From Aurantiacibacter xanthus (lineage in GTDB: Bacteria; Pseudomonadota; Alphaproteobacteria; Sphingomonadales; Sphingomonadaceae), in contig NZ_QXFM01000066.1 of the NCBI RefSeq assembly GCF_003584015.1, positions 1 through 64,000 on the forward strand: DNA of 64,000 nucleotides, read 5' to 3'. Under the pieces are notes generated by a model, which was not told where the DNA came from, did not search any database, and was given only the letters and a program-made list of their open reading frames with translations. This document shows positions 42,213 to 54,196 of the stretch, piece after piece. Numbering within the stretch: the stretch's first letter is position 1; every line of letters starts with the position of its first letter. The translations under genes and the position numbers were made by a program.

Positions 42213-42241
42213 AAAAGAAAAACCCCCGCCGAAGCGAGGGT
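42213..42241 (-). terminator. Intrinsic terminator of the F0 operon
   Basis: On the minus strand: ACCCTCGC, loop TTCG, GCGGGGGT (one mismatch), followed by TTTTCTTTT. It lies 28 bp past the atpF stop codon. Confidence 0.85.
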
Positions 42242-42269
42242 CTTCTTGGTCCGACAGAGCTTGCGCGGG

Positions 42270-42842
42270 TCAGATCGCGGCGATCGCCTGGTCAGCCAGC
42301 GCCTTGTCGGCAGCCGCATCGTGCCCCTCGGCGATGAGGCTTGCCGCAGCCCTGGTCGAGGCATCGGCGGCGCGTGCCTTCAGTTCGGCAATCGCCTGAC
42401 GTTCGGCAGCGGCGATCTTGTCGGTCGCCATCTGCTCGCGGCGGGCGATGGCAGCTGCCGTGTCGGTCTCAGCCTTGGCGACAATCGCTTCGGCTTCCTG
42501 CCGGGCGCCCTCGAGCATAGCCTCAGCGTCCTTCTCGGCACCGGCGATCTTCGCGCTATACTCCGCACGCAGAGCTTCCGCCTCGGCGCGCAATTGCTTG
42601 GCCTCGTCGAGGTTCGCCTTGATCGCGGCGATCTTGGCATCGAGCCCGCCACCGATCGTCTTGAGCACGCCCTTCCAGATCAGCACGATCAGGAACACCA
42701 GCATCGCAAGGCCGACCCAGCCACCCGGCGCAAGGCCCAGCGCCATCGGTTCGGCATGCTCGACATGAGCGCCGTGACCTTCGGCCTCGAACACGGCGGG
42801 ACTTTCGGTCTCGAAGACCTGGGGAGCTTCGGGATTAGCCAT
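42270..42842 (-). CDS. atpF: ATP synthase F0 subunit b
   Basis: A 190-residue protein with a 33-residue soluble, His/Ala-rich N-terminus, one membrane helix (about residues 43-58) and a long Ala/Glu/Lys coiled coil, the peripheral stalk. Last gene of atpI-B-E-F'-F and overlaps the b' gene by 8 bp. The extended N-terminus before the helix differs from E. coli b. Together with b' it forms a heterodimer, as in phototrophs and many alphaproteobacteria. Confidence 0.9.
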   Translation of the reverse strand: MANPEAPQVFETESPAVFEAEGHGAHVEHAEPMALGLAPGGWVGLAMLVFLIVLIWKGVLKTIGGGLDAKIAAIKANLDEAKQLRAEAEALRAEYSAKIAGAEKDAEAMLEGARQEAEAIVAKAETDTAAAIARREQMATDKIAAAERQAIAELKARAADASTRAAASLIAEGHDAAADKALADQAIAAI

Positions 42843-43329
42843 GGGCCATTGCTTTCTTCACTGCCCCGAGGGCAGCAGTCTGATCCACATTTACACCCGC
42901 CAGACGCGAAACGATGTCCTTGGCCGCATCGGCAGCCACAGCTTCGATTTCACCGGCCGCCGCATCGCGCGAGGCGGCAATGCGGGCTTCGGCTTGCGCC
43001 ATGCGGGCATCGATCCCGACCTGCACTTCGGCCAAACGGGCTTCGGTGCTGGCCTGAGCCTTGGCCTTGGCCTCACCCACCAATGCCTGTGCCGAGGCAC
43101 GGTTGGCATTTTCGCGGGTCCGCCAGGCTTCTTCCTCGGCATCGGCGGCATCGCGCGCAGCCTGTGCTGCAGCGAGGTCGTCGGCGATCTGCTTGTCGCG
43201 CAGGCCCACCGTGTCCATCACCTTGGGCACCATGCCCTTGCCGATCACGAAGAACAGGATGCCAAACACCAGCAGCAGCCAGAACAACTGACTGGCGAAG
43301 GTCTCGGACATCTGGGCTATCTGAGGCAT
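42835..43329 (-). CDS. atpF': ATP synthase F0 subunit b'
   Basis: A 164-residue stalk subunit: MPQIAQMSETFASQLFWLLLVFGILFFVIGKGMVPKV, a single N-terminal membrane helix, then an Ala-rich coiled coil ending in VKKAMAHG. The b' and b pair replaces the b2 dimer of E. coli. Overlaps atpF by 8 bp and lies 83 bp after atpE. Confidence 0.92.
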   Translation of the reverse strand: MPQIAQMSETFASQLFWLLLVFGILFFVIGKGMVPKVMDTVGLRDKQIADDLAAAQAARDAADAEEEAWRTRENANRASAQALVGEAKAKAQASTEARLAEVQVGIDARMAQAEARIAASRDAAAGEIEAVAADAAKDIVSRLAGVNVDQTAALGAVKKAMAHG

Positions 43330-43412
43330 GGACGGATTCCGGGTATGGTCTGGTGAGATGCGCTGGGTCGGTCAGGCCGGAAGCACCTTGCGGCGCGCCC
43401 GGCCCAGCCAAA

Positions 43413-43640
43413 TCAGGCGACGAAGATCAGGATCATCGCAACGACGAACGACAGCAGGCCGAGAAGTTCGGCAGCCGCGAAGCCGATGAACAGGCGGCCC
43501 TGCTGGCCGTCAGCCGCGCCGGGGTTGCGCAGCGCGCTTTCGAGGAACGAGGCAAAGACGTTGCCCACGCCCAGTGCAGCCATACCGGCACCAATCGCCG
43601 CGAGACCGGCACCCAACAGCTTTGCAGCTTCTGCATCCAT
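43413..43640 (-). CDS. atpE: ATP synthase F0 subunit c
   Basis: A 75-residue proteolipid with two membrane helices and the glycine-rich GAGLAAIGAGMAALGVG first helix. The ion-carrying carboxylate is the Glu in F-A-A-A-E-L-L-G-L. The Na+-specific residue set is not evident, so it is a proton type. It forms the c-ring. Expression relative to the stalk genes is expected to be high; AAGG precedes the start. Confidence 0.96.
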   Translation of the reverse strand: MDAEAAKLLGAGLAAIGAGMAALGVGNVFASFLESALRNPGAADGQQGRLFIGFAAAELLGLLSFVVAMILIFVA

Positions 43641-43686
43641 GATAAAACCCTTCCTTTAGAACTTGATAAACGAAAAACGTGCGAAC

Positions 43687-44478
43687 TTAGTGCAGGTGCT
43701 CGGCGTCGTTGATGTAGAGCGACGTGAGCAGTGCGAAAACGTAAGCCTGGATGCCGGCGACGAGCAGTTCGAGCGCGCAGATGGCAATCATCAGGATGAA
43801 GCTGGGGCCGCCGATCAGCACGCCATAGGCGGGGCCGGCATTGGCGGCGTCGATCACGAAGCTGGAGAGCACTTCGAGCAGCACGTGCCCGCTCATCATG
43901 GCCACGAACAGGCGCAGGCCAAGGCTGAAGGGGCGGAACAGGAAGCTGATCAGCTCGATCACGAAGATCAGCGGAATCATCAGCGTGGGCGTGCCGTGCG
44001 GAACGAACAGGCTGAAGAAGTGCAGCCCGTGCTTCCAGAAGCCGACCGTCAGCACGATCGCGAAGGTCATGATCGCGAGCACACCGGTAACGGTGAAGTG
44101 GCTGGTGAAGGTGAAGGCATGGACGCCTGCCATCGCGAGCGGCAGCGGGATCAGGCCCAGCAGGTTCGCGAACAGGATGAACATGAACAGCGTGAAGACA
44201 TAGGGCACATACTTGCGCCCTTCCTTGCCCATGTTCGCCTCAAGCAGGTCGTCGATGAAACCGGTCATCGTTTCGACCGCCATCTGCCAGCGACCGGGCA
44301 CAACTTCGCGCTTCATCCCGCCGATCATGAAGATCCACAGGCAGATGCCGGCGATCAGCATCCACAAGGCGGAATTGGTGAAGGCGATATTGTGACCTGC
44401 AATGGCCCAGTCGGAGCCGAAGATCGGCTCGATAGCGAACTGGTGCATCGGATCGACTTTGGCGGTGTCTGCGGCCAC
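43687..44478 (-). CDS. atpB: ATP synthase F0 subunit a
   Basis: A 263-residue membrane protein. The essential Arg is in FSLGLRLFVAMMSGHVLLEV, and the C-terminus has MIAICALELLVAGIQAYVFALLT. I choose the GTG at 44478, preceded by AGAGAG, giving a family-like start AADTAKVDPMHQFAIEP; TTG at 44511 is an alternative and adds eleven residues. 52 bp after atpI. Confidence 0.95.
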   Translation of the reverse strand: MAADTAKVDPMHQFAIEPIFGSDWAIAGHNIAFTNSALWMLIAGICLWIFMIGGMKREVVPGRWQMAVETMTGFIDDLLEANMGKEGRKYVPYVFTLFMFILFANLLGLIPLPLAMAGVHAFTFTSHFTVTGVLAIMTFAIVLTVGFWKHGLHFFSLFVPHGTPTLMIPLIFVIELISFLFRPFSLGLRLFVAMMSGHVLLEVLSSFVIDAANAGPAYGVLIGGPSFILMIAICALELLVAGIQAYVFALLTSLYINDAEHLH

Positions 44479-44530
44479 GTCTCTCTTCTCGCCTCTAACT
44501 AGCTGCAACAAACGCCCCTAATCGTAAGCT

Positions 44531-44845
44531 TCAGGGGCGCTTGCTGGTTATCCGGATAATGTTTCTGAAGCCGACGACTATTCCGAGGAACAGCATCACC
44601 AACAGGCCCCAGGGCGCAGTTCCGGCCAGCTGGTCAATCGCCCAGCCCACCAGTGCACCACCGAGAATCCCGCCGAGCAAATAGGACAGCACGCGATTGC
44701 CGAGCTTCTCGCCCTCGCCTGCTCCCTGCACGACCGGCTTGTTGCGCTGTTCTTCCCGCTCGCGCGCGGCTGCAAGCCGCTTCTCGAGCGCGTCGATCCG
44801 CGCATCTTCACCGATTGATTCCCGGGCGGATTTCTTGTCGCTCAT
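44531..44845 (-). CDS. atpI: ATP synthase assembly protein AtpI
   Basis: A 104-residue protein: a charged N-terminus predicted helical (ALEKRLAAAREREEQ), then two membrane helices with SYLLGGILGGALVGWAIDQL and LLVMLFLGIVVGFRNIIR. It aids c-ring assembly and Mg2+ uptake in other bacteria. First gene of the F0 operon. No F1 gene (atpHAGDC) is in the window. Confidence 0.9.
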   Translation of the reverse strand: MSDKKSARESIGEDARIDALEKRLAAAREREEQRNKPVVQGAGEGEKLGNRVLSYLLGGILGGALVGWAIDQLAGTAPWGLLVMLFLGIVVGFRNIIRITSKRP

Positions 44846-45004
44846 GATTTTCCCTACATGGGAAAGACACTTGCTTGCAATACTGTCCGCCGAAGGCGTG
44901 TGCCCCTTAGGCGGGGGTTACGAACGAGTCAACCGCAGCTGCGGCAGTGCAGCGTGGATGTTCGCGGCCTTGTCCCCCAATTGCGGCCAGGCTTACGGCC
45001 AAGC

Positions 45005-45409
45005 TTACGGGCAGCGCGGATCGCGATCCGGCGAGGAGCCCGTGCGGGCCGTCCACTGACCGGTCGAATAGGCGACATACATTTCGCCCGGCTCGGTGCG
45101 CGAGATGGCGAGACAGCCCGCGGTGAAGGCATATTCCTCCAGCGTGGCGCCCTTGGCCTGCGCCTGTTCGGCATAGACCGCGCGGCGGCGGATATTGATG
45201 TCGTCCACCATCGCGCGCAGCTGGGCATTGCCCGTGCCGACCACGCCGAGATAGCCATCCATCTTCTCGCCCACCTGCCCGGAGGAACGCGCCGCAGCAT
45301 AGGCCGGGTCGCGCTGAGCCAGCGCCGGGCCTGCCACAAGGCCGAGGCCAAGCAGGGCGGCAGCGCCGCTGGCAAGCCAAATCCGGTTCTTTGCGCTCTT
45401 TGTCATCAT
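45005..45409 (-). CDS. ydbL: YdbL family (DUF1318) periplasmic protein
   Basis: A 134-residue protein with a signal peptide (AALLGLGLVAGPALAQ) and a DUF1318 mature part, with YDGYLGV-like MDGYLGVVGTGNAQLRAMVDDINIRRRAVY. Start at one of two tandem ATGs (45407/45409) after GAGGGAAACG. In E. coli YdbL works with YnbE and YdbH; the same three genes lie together here in the order ydbH-ynbE-ydbL. The C-terminus (WTARTGSSPDRDPRCP) is short. Confidence 0.88.
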   Translation of the reverse strand: MMTKSAKNRIWLASGAAALLGLGLVAGPALAQRDPAYAAARSSGQVGEKMDGYLGVVGTGNAQLRAMVDDINIRRRAVYAEQAQAKGATLEEYAFTAGCLAISRTEPGEMYVAYSTGQWTARTGSSPDRDPRCP

Positions 45410-45428
45410 CGTTTCCCTCGTGCCGGCA

Positions 45429-45626
45429 TCAGAAGATGTCGGCATTTTCATCCAGCGTGTTGCCAGCGTCTTCCGCCAGCCGGTAAATTACTTCCTGGGT
45501 GATATTGATGTTGAGCTCGATCACGATCGGCTCGGTCGGGGCTTCGAGCTTGATGCATCCTGACAGCAGGATCGGCCCAAGCAGCACTGCCCCCATCACT
45601 ATCGCCCGGCCCGACTTCGTACCCAT
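45429..45626 (-). CDS. ynbE: YnbE-like outer-membrane lipoprotein
   Basis: A 65-residue lipoprotein: signal MGAVLLGPILLSGC with lipobox L-S-G-C, then IKLEAPTEPIVIELNINITQEV, the small YnbE domain. It is thought to pair with YdbH as an outer-membrane partner. Start at the ATG at 45626; the upstream open frame overlaps ydbH's end and is not credible. ydbL starts 20 bp after its stop. Confidence 0.88.
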   Translation of the reverse strand: MGTKSGRAIVMGAVLLGPILLSGCIKLEAPTEPIVIELNINITQEVIYRLAEDAGNTLDENADIF

Positions 45627-45688
45627 GTTGCTCCCCGTTCCAGAGGGCTTATGCGCGCGAAGTGCAGGCGTGGTCAAATTGACATTCC

Positions 45689-48600
45689 TCATAGGGCATC
45701 CTCGCTTTCGGATGGCTGAATAGCGGGTTCATCGCCGCGCTGGCGGCTGAGTTCTTCTTCGGCCGCGCGTTCGGCCTCGGCATCGAGTTCGTCGACCGCG
45801 TCCTGATCGATCTGGTCGCGCAGCACCTCGCCGCGCTCGCCGATCAGGCCCAGCCGGCGCGGATCGCGCAGCGAAGACGGGTCGTAAAGCGAGCGGGTGC
45901 TGGCGATCAGCTTGTAAAACGGCGCACGGATATTGAGCCGCAGTTCGAGCGGCAGGCGCGCAATGGTGCGCGAGATGATGTTGTTCTGCGCACCCTCGCC
46001 CTGCCGGATGCCCTCGAACCGCACCCGCGTGACCAGTTCGCCCGCGAGCGGCCCGTCGAGCAGGATCTCGGCGCCGTTGAACCTGAGATCACGCAGCGTT
46101 TGAAAGGCCAGATTGCCGACGAAGGACAGGTCTTCGTAAGTCAACTGGCCGACATAGGCGAGATTGCCCCCCGGCTCGCGCGACGTGAGCACGCCGCCCA
46201 CGAGAAAGCCGTTGCCGTCTTCGTCGAACACGATCGGGATCACGCCATCGAACTTGCCCGTGGCGGCAAGGTTGTTCAGCTCCATCCGCTCGATAAAGCG
46301 GCTCGCCTCCAGCCCCTCAATGACAACAGTGTACGTGCGACTTTCGCTTTCGCCGATGTTCATTGTCAGCGGGCGCAGCGTGAGCGTTCCGCCCAGCAGC
46401 GGCCATTGCCCGCCGCCGATTTCGAGCCGTTCGCCGTTCACCAGCTGATAGGTTACTTCGCCGTCGTAGATTTCGATGCCAGGGTTGATCGCGCCGACCC
46501 TGATGGTCTGATTCGGCGCGGTGGTCAGCGCGAGCAGGTCGGTGAAGACGATCTCGCCGCGCGCATGTTTGACCGGCCCGAAGGCGGCGGCGAGATCGAG
46601 ACTTTCGGAAGCGAACCGGCCCGAGCTGGTGACGCCCCTGGCGTTCCAGTCGATCCGCCCGGTGCCGGTGACCGTGCCCGCAACATTGGCCACCACGCCG
46701 AGCGCGAGGCGCGAAAGATCCTGCGGCTGGAACTTGCTGTCGAAGGTGATGCCGTCGACCGCCAGATCGGCATGACCGGCCCCGCTCGACAGATCGTGCG
46801 CGATGGCGACGCGCGTCACGGCCACCTTGCTGTCGGGTTCGCGCAGCAGCGCGCGGGCGCGAATCACCCCGTCTCTGAGCGACAGCTCGGCGCTCTGGGC
46901 TGTCAGCGGCTCGAACCGGTCGGGCGCGGCGCGGTCCTCGATGCGGAAGGCAACATCGGAGAGATCCAGCACGCCATCGGTGTAGCGCCATGTGCCCGCG
47001 CCCTGCGAGATGTCGAGCGGAACGGCGGGCAGATGCGGCGAAGCCTCGGCAAAGGTGCCGCCGATATAGTCCTGCTCCAGCCGCGCATCGAGCTGGCCGA
47101 GCGCGAGCCGCACCACGTCCTCGCCCTCGCCCAGTTCGACCAGCGCGGCGCTGGTGCTGAGCGTGCCGGGCCAGCTCACGCTGAGCGCTCCGGTCGCGAG
47201 ATGCAGCGGCGCACCGCCCATCCGGGCGCGGAAATCGAGCGGCGCGGTGCGGGCAGCGAAGCTCACCCCTTGCGCGCCATAGCGCAGGAGCGGCTGCTGG
47301 CCTTGCGGACACAGCTCGATCCGCTCGCGCCCGAAGGCGAGGTCGCCCAGCGCCAGCGCCTCGACCGAGAAGGTCTGACAGCCGCGCCACAGGGCAAGAT
47401 TCCCGCCCGCGCTGTAGGTTCCGTCAAGCGGCACCTCGGCTCCGCGCACCGATCCGCCGGGCACCGCGCCAGACGCAAAGGCGCGCCCGGCAAAGCTGAT
47501 CGTACCATCGCGCGCCTGCGTCATCCGCAGTGCGGGGATCGCGAGGCTGGCATCGCCCGCCGCATAGTCCGCCATCGACAGCCGCAGCGAGAGCGGCTCG
47601 CCCGGCTCCTGTTCCATCCGCCCGCTGATTCGCGGCAGCCCCGCCCCGCCGGTGAGGAAGTTGCCGTCGAAGCGCGGCAGGCCCTCGCCCTCCAGCGCGA
47701 ACTGCGCGCGCGACAGGCCAAGCACGATATCGTCCGAGCGCCCGCGCAGTTCGGCCTGCGGGACTACCAGCGCCAGCCGTTCGGCATTCTGGCGGAAGGT
47801 AAAGTCGGCCAGCAGACGCGCGCCGCGCAGTTCCGACGCCAGCGCGCCATTGATCCGCTCGATCAGCGGGGCGAACAGCGTGCCCTCGGCGCTGCGCGCT
47901 GCCTCGGCGAGCAATTTGCCGGGCCGCGCGCCGGGTTGCAGGCCGGTGCCCTCGACGGTGCCCTCGCCCTCCAGCCGCGCAAAGTTGTCGCGGGCGCGCA
48001 CGAAGCCATCGGCTTCGAACCGGGCGAAGCGGCCTTCGCTGGTAACGAGGTCGCGCGCGGCAAGGCGATAGTCGGCGGTAAACAGGCTTTCGCGCCAGGA
48101 AAATGAACTGGTGCCGTTCAGCGCGGCGACGGTGGCGGCAGGTGCCTGCCCCGCCCCGGTGGCGATGGCAGCGCGCCCCGAGACGACGGCAAGATCGCTG
48201 GCGGCGAGCACATCGAGTTCCACACCGCCCTTGGCGAGGTTCACGGTTTCGCCGCAAGCAAGCCTATCGAATCGCAGCGGCCCGGCGAAGTGCGGCTTGC
48301 CGCTGTCGACGTTCACTGTTCCGAACAGGCTCGCGCCCTGCGCCGAACAATCGGCCATCACAAGGTTCGGCGCGACCAGCGCCAGTTCGCCGGTGAAGCC
48401 GCCAGCCAGGTTCCCCGCGCCCTGCAACTTCGCGCCGATCCGGCCAAAGTCGCTCTCGATCAGCGCCCGGCCATCGTCCACGCTCAAGGCCAGATCGGGC
48501 AGCGCGAAGGGCTCGTCACTGCCGGTGTAGATGAGTTTGTCGAGCGATCCGAGGCTGAGTCGCCCATCAGCGATTCGCCCGAACACGCGGGGACGCACCA

Positions 48601-48934
48601 GTCGCACCTCCTGCAAGCCGGGCAGACCGAGGCGCGGCTGGGTGATGATCTCCACCCGCTCTATCGTAACGTCGGGCCGCGCGGGGTCGCCGATCACGAT
48701 ATCGGTCAGCACCTGCCGGTAAGCCGATATTTTCTCGACCTTGTACTGGGCCTCGATCCCGCGGCTTTCCAGCTCGTCGGCGATAATATCGTAGGCGATG
48801 TCCTCGCGCGTTATCCATGCCCAGGCCGCGCCGCCCACACCCAGCAGCACGACCGCGCGGATCGCGTTACCAAGGGTGAGCCACTTGCGGCCCGGTCGCG
48901 CCGGAGCATTGGTGATATCGGCATCCTGCGCCAT
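45689..48934 (-). CDS. ydbH: YdbH family AsmA-like intermembrane lipid transport protein
   Basis: A 1081-residue protein with one N-terminal membrane helix (ALVLL-like AIRAVVLLGVGGAAWAWI) and a very long beta-rich body. The C-terminal part (LLDGPLAGELVTRVRFEGI, RLPLELRLNIRAPFYKL) matches the YdbH/DctA region; the end is acidic (EEELSRQRGDEPAIQPSESEDAL). In E. coli YdbH, YhdP and TamB share glycerophospholipid transport to the outer membrane. I start at the ATG at 48934; the ribosome-binding site there is weak. It heads the operon with ynbE and ydbL. Confidence 0.85.
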   Translation of the reverse strand: MAQDADITNAPARPGRKWLTLGNAIRAVVLLGVGGAAWAWITREDIAYDIIADELESRGIEAQYKVEKISAYRQVLTDIVIGDPARPDVTIERVEIITQPRLGLPGLQEVRLVRPRVFGRIADGRLSLGSLDKLIYTGSDEPFALPDLALSVDDGRALIESDFGRIGAKLQGAGNLAGGFTGELALVAPNLVMADCSAQGASLFGTVNVDSGKPHFAGPLRFDRLACGETVNLAKGGVELDVLAASDLAVVSGRAAIATGAGQAPAATVAALNGTSSFSWRESLFTADYRLAARDLVTSEGRFARFEADGFVRARDNFARLEGEGTVEGTGLQPGARPGKLLAEAARSAEGTLFAPLIERINGALASELRGARLLADFTFRQNAERLALVVPQAELRGRSDDIVLGLSRAQFALEGEGLPRFDGNFLTGGAGLPRISGRMEQEPGEPLSLRLSMADYAAGDASLAIPALRMTQARDGTISFAGRAFASGAVPGGSVRGAEVPLDGTYSAGGNLALWRGCQTFSVEALALGDLAFGRERIELCPQGQQPLLRYGAQGVSFAARTAPLDFRARMGGAPLHLATGALSVSWPGTLSTSAALVELGEGEDVVRLALGQLDARLEQDYIGGTFAEASPHLPAVPLDISQGAGTWRYTDGVLDLSDVAFRIEDRAAPDRFEPLTAQSAELSLRDGVIRARALLREPDSKVAVTRVAIAHDLSSGAGHADLAVDGITFDSKFQPQDLSRLALGVVANVAGTVTGTGRIDWNARGVTSSGRFASESLDLAAAFGPVKHARGEIVFTDLLALTTAPNQTIRVGAINPGIEIYDGEVTYQLVNGERLEIGGGQWPLLGGTLTLRPLTMNIGESESRTYTVVIEGLEASRFIERMELNNLAATGKFDGVIPIVFDEDGNGFLVGGVLTSREPGGNLAYVGQLTYEDLSFVGNLAFQTLRDLRFNGAEILLDGPLAGELVTRVRFEGIRQGEGAQNNIISRTIARLPLELRLNIRAPFYKLIASTRSLYDPSSLRDPRRLGLIGERGEVLRDQIDQDAVDELDAEAERAAEEELSRQRGDEPAIQPSESEDAL

Positions 48935-49003
48935 CGCGGGCACACTTGCGCGAGGATGCGCGCAAAGGCAATGGAAGGGTGCAGGCAAATCAGGGGGAAG
49001 CCT

Positions 49004-49711
49004 TTGCCCGACCGGCCCGACAGCCAGAGCCAACGCGCCGCCCACGCCGGATCGGGCCACCGTGCCCGCCTGCGCGCGCGGCTGCTGAATGGCGGGCCGG
49101 AGGCGCTGGCCGACTATGAGGTGCTCGAATACCTGCTGTTCGGCGCCCTCGCGCGCGGCGATACCAAGCCGCAGGCCAAGGCCCTGCTCGACAAGTTCGG
49201 CTCGCTCGCGGGCGTGATGAATGCCGATCCCGCCGCCCTGTGCGAAGTCAAAGGCGTGAGCGAGGCGAGCGCAGCCATGATCCGCATCGCCAGCGTCGCA
49301 GCGCGGCGGATGGCGCGCTCCGAAGTCTCGCAGAAGCCGGTGCTGGGAAGCTGGCAGGCGCTGATCGACTACCTCGCCATCGATATGGCGCACCTCAATG
49401 TGGAGCGCGTGCGCGTGCTCTATCTCGATACCCGCAACCGGCTGATCCTCGACCAGCACGTCCACGACGGCACGATCAACGAGGCCTCTATTCACCCGCG
49501 CGAGGTGGTCGGCACCGCGATCACGCGCGGGGCGGCGGCGGTGATTCTCGTGCACAACCACCCCTCGGGCAATCCCGAGCCGAGCAAGGCCGATATCGAC
49601 ATCACCCGCCGCATCGCCGAGGCCGGGCGGCTGGTGAACGTGCTGGTCCACGACCACGTGATCGTGGGCCGCGAAGGCTATGTTTCGCTGCGCGCGAAGG
49701 GACTGCTTTAG
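49004..49711 (+). CDS. radC: DNA repair protein RadC (JAB/MPN domain)
   Basis: A 235-residue protein. The helix-hairpin-helix region is around GVMNADPAALCEVKGVS; the JAMM zinc motif is V-H-N-H-P-S-G-N-P-E-P-S-x2-D. I choose TTG at 49004, with AGGGGGA 5 nt upstream; an ATG at 48971 is the alternative and adds 11 residues. The function of RadC is uncertain despite the name. It is divergent from ydbH. Confidence 0.92.
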   Translation: MPDRPDSQSQRAAHAGSGHRARLRARLLNGGPEALADYEVLEYLLFGALARGDTKPQAKALLDKFGSLAGVMNADPAALCEVKGVSEASAAMIRIASVAARRMARSEVSQKPVLGSWQALIDYLAIDMAHLNVERVRVLYLDTRNRLILDQHVHDGTINEASIHPREVVGTAITRGAAAVILVHNHPSGNPEPSKADIDITRRIAEAGRLVNVLVHDHVIVGREGYVSLRAKGLL

Positions 49712-49797
49712 ACAATCAGTATCGCTGGCCTCTTGTCATTGCGCGCCCTACGCCCTAGCCGCGCCGACAGAATTTCCCGCCATACTGGAGCACACCC

Positions 49798-51111
<1,314 letters not shown>

Positions 51112-51172
51112 TCGGCGCTCTTCCCAAGGGGCGGCGGTTTGGCTAGCCTTGCGGGCCGATTGAGGAGGTACG

Positions 51173-51574
51173 ATGCAGATATTGCGCACATTCGCCTGGG
51201 CCTTGCTGCTCGTCGCCCTGGTGGCCTTCTCGGTCGCCAACTGGACCGATGTGACCGTCCGCATCTGGCCCGGCATTCTGGTCGATACCAAGGTGCCGGC
51301 CATCGTCATTATCTCGTTCCTCATAGGCTTCGTGCCGATGTGGCTCTATCTGCGCGCGTCGAAATGGCAGGCCCGCCGCCGCATCCAGAGCCTCGAGAAC
51401 GCCGCACGCGTGGCGCAGGCCACCCCGATGCAGGCCGAACCCGCTGCCGCCAGCGCCGTTGACGCGACACCGATCGCCCCGGCCGAAGAGATCGCACCCG
51501 CAGCGCCCCCGATCGGGGCCGACCCGCTGTCGCCGCTGCCCACCACTCCCTCCACCAAACCGGAAAACCCGTGA
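51173..51574 (+). CDS. LapA/DUF1049 domain membrane protein
   Basis: A 133-residue protein with two hydrophobic segments near the N-terminus (WALLLVALVAFSVANW and IVIISFLIGFVPMWLYL), the LapA layout, and a basic RRRIQSLENAARV helix followed by a long Ala/Pro-rich tail. LapA (LapA/YciS) cooperates with LapB in LPS control in E. coli; LapB is not nearby. Preceded by GAGGAGG. The stop overlaps pyrF's GTG start. Confidence 0.85.
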   Translation: MQILRTFAWALLLVALVAFSVANWTDVTVRIWPGILVDTKVPAIVIISFLIGFVPMWLYLRASKWQARRRIQSLENAARVAQATPMQAEPAAASAVDATPIAPAEEIAPAAPPIGADPLSPLPTTPSTKPENP

Positions 51575-52248
51575 GCAATCCGATCTACCTTGCACTCGAC
51601 GTGCCGCAGCTCGATGCGGCGAAAGACCTCCTCGGCAAAGTCCGCGGCCATATCGGTGGGGTGAAGCTGGGCATGGAGTTCTTCTACGCCCATGGCCACC
51701 ACGGAGTGATGGAGATGGTGCAGGCCAGCGGACTGCCGATCTTCCTCGACCTCAAGCTGCACGACATTCCCAACACCGTCGCCGGAGCGATGCAGTCGAT
51801 CCACGTGCTCGAGCCCGCCATTGTCACCGTCCACGCTTCGGGCGGGCGGGCGATGATGGAGGACGCCAAGGCCGCTGCCGGCGAGAACTGCAAGGTGGTG
51901 GCGGTAACGATGCTCACCAGCCTTGATGAGCGCGACCTTGCGCGCACCGGCGTTGCGGGCACCCCGCACGATCATGTGATGCGCTTGGCCGAACTGGCCG
52001 AATCGGCCGGACTGGATGGGATTGTTTGCTCGGGGCAGGAAGTGGGCGCGGTCCACAAGCAGTGGAAGCACGGCTTCTTCGTGGTCCCCGGCCTGCGCCC
52101 CGCAGGCAGCGCCACGGGCGACCAGAAGCGTACGGTCACCCCGCGCAAGGCCCGCGACGACGGAGCAAGCGTGCTGGTGATCGGACGTCCGATCAGCAAG
52201 GCCGCCGACCCGCTGGCCGCCGCGCGCGAGATTGAAGCGACGCTGTAA
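51571..52248 (+). CDS. pyrF: Orotidine 5'-phosphate decarboxylase
   Basis: A 225-residue TIM barrel: LALDVPQLD, VGGVKLGMEFF-like HIGGVKLGMEFFY, the catalytic Lys/Asp in FLDLKLHDIPNTV, and VVPGLRPAG. Last step of UMP synthesis. GTG start overlaps the previous stop by 4 bp (GTGA). Confidence 0.97.
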   Translation: MSNPIYLALDVPQLDAAKDLLGKVRGHIGGVKLGMEFFYAHGHHGVMEMVQASGLPIFLDLKLHDIPNTVAGAMQSIHVLEPAIVTVHASGGRAMMEDAKAAAGENCKVVAVTMLTSLDERDLARTGVAGTPHDHVMRLAELAESAGLDGIVCSGQEVGAVHKQWKHGFFVVPGLRPAGSATGDQKRTVTPRKARDDGASVLVIGRPISKAADPLAAAREIEATL

Positions 52249-52269
52249 CGCGCCTAAGCAGGGCCGGAT

Positions 52270-52923
52270 ATGGCACCTCCTCTGATCAAGATCTGCGGAC
52301 TCTCCACGCCCGAGGCCATCGACGCCGCCGTGGCGGCGGGGGCTACGCACGTGGGCTTGGTGCATTTCAAGCCGAGCCCGCGCCATGTCTCCATCGGCCG
52401 CGCCGCCGATCTGCGCGAACGGGTGCCCGCGCACGTCAAGACGGTGCTGCTGACCGTGAACATGGAGCCCGCGCAGACCTCGGATATCGTTCAGGTGGTC
52501 CGCCCCGATGTGCTGCAACTGCACGGGCAGGAAACGCCCGAGTGGGTCCAGCTTATGCGCGAGCATTCCGACCTCGAAATCTGGAAAGCTATCGGCGTGA
52601 AGGATCAGGCCAGCCTCGAACAGGCGCAGCGCTACAGGCCTTTTGCCCACCGCCTGCTCTACGATGCGCCCGCTGGCGCGCTGCCCGGCGGCAACGGGCT
52701 CGCGCTCGACTGGCGGCTGCTGGCGCAGTTCCGCCACGAGGCCGAATGGGGCCTTGCGGGCGGGCTCGATGCGGGCAATGTCGCCGAGGCAATCCGCCAG
52801 ACCCGCGCGCCGCTCGTCGACGCCTCCTCGGGCGTGGAAAGCGCGCGCGGTGTGAAAGACACCGACAAAATCGCCGCCTTCTGCGAGGCCGCCCGCGCGG
52901 CCATGGCAGCCTTGCCCGGCTGA
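52270..52923 (+). CDS. trpF: Phosphoribosylanthranilate isomerase
   Basis: A 217-residue barrel: [24 protein letters not shown] at the start with the catalytic Cys, [32 protein letters not shown], and [18 protein letters not shown]. It carries out the third step from chorismate to tryptophan. It precedes trpB, 55 bp away. Confidence 0.96.
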   Translation: MAPPLIKICGLSTPEAIDAAVAAGATHVGLVHFKPSPRHVSIGRAADLRERVPAHVKTVLLTVNMEPAQTSDIVQVVRPDVLQLHGQETPEWVQLMREHSDLEIWKAIGVKDQASLEQAQRYRPFAHRLLYDAPAGALPGGNGLALDWRLLAQFRHEAEWGLAGGLDAGNVAEAIRQTRAPLVDASSGVESARGVKDTDKIAAFCEAARAAMAALPG

Positions 52924-52978
52924 CCCTCGCGCCGAGCACCATCTTGCCAAGGGGCGGAGGCTCTGCCAACGCGCTGGC

Positions 52979-54192
<1,214 letters not shown>

Positions 54193-54196
<4 letters not shown>

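Noticed and set aside
46100-48106. A 668-codon plus-strand frame opposite ydbH
   Set aside because: Low-complexity Arg/Ala/Gly translation and no ribosome-binding site; ydbH matches its family.
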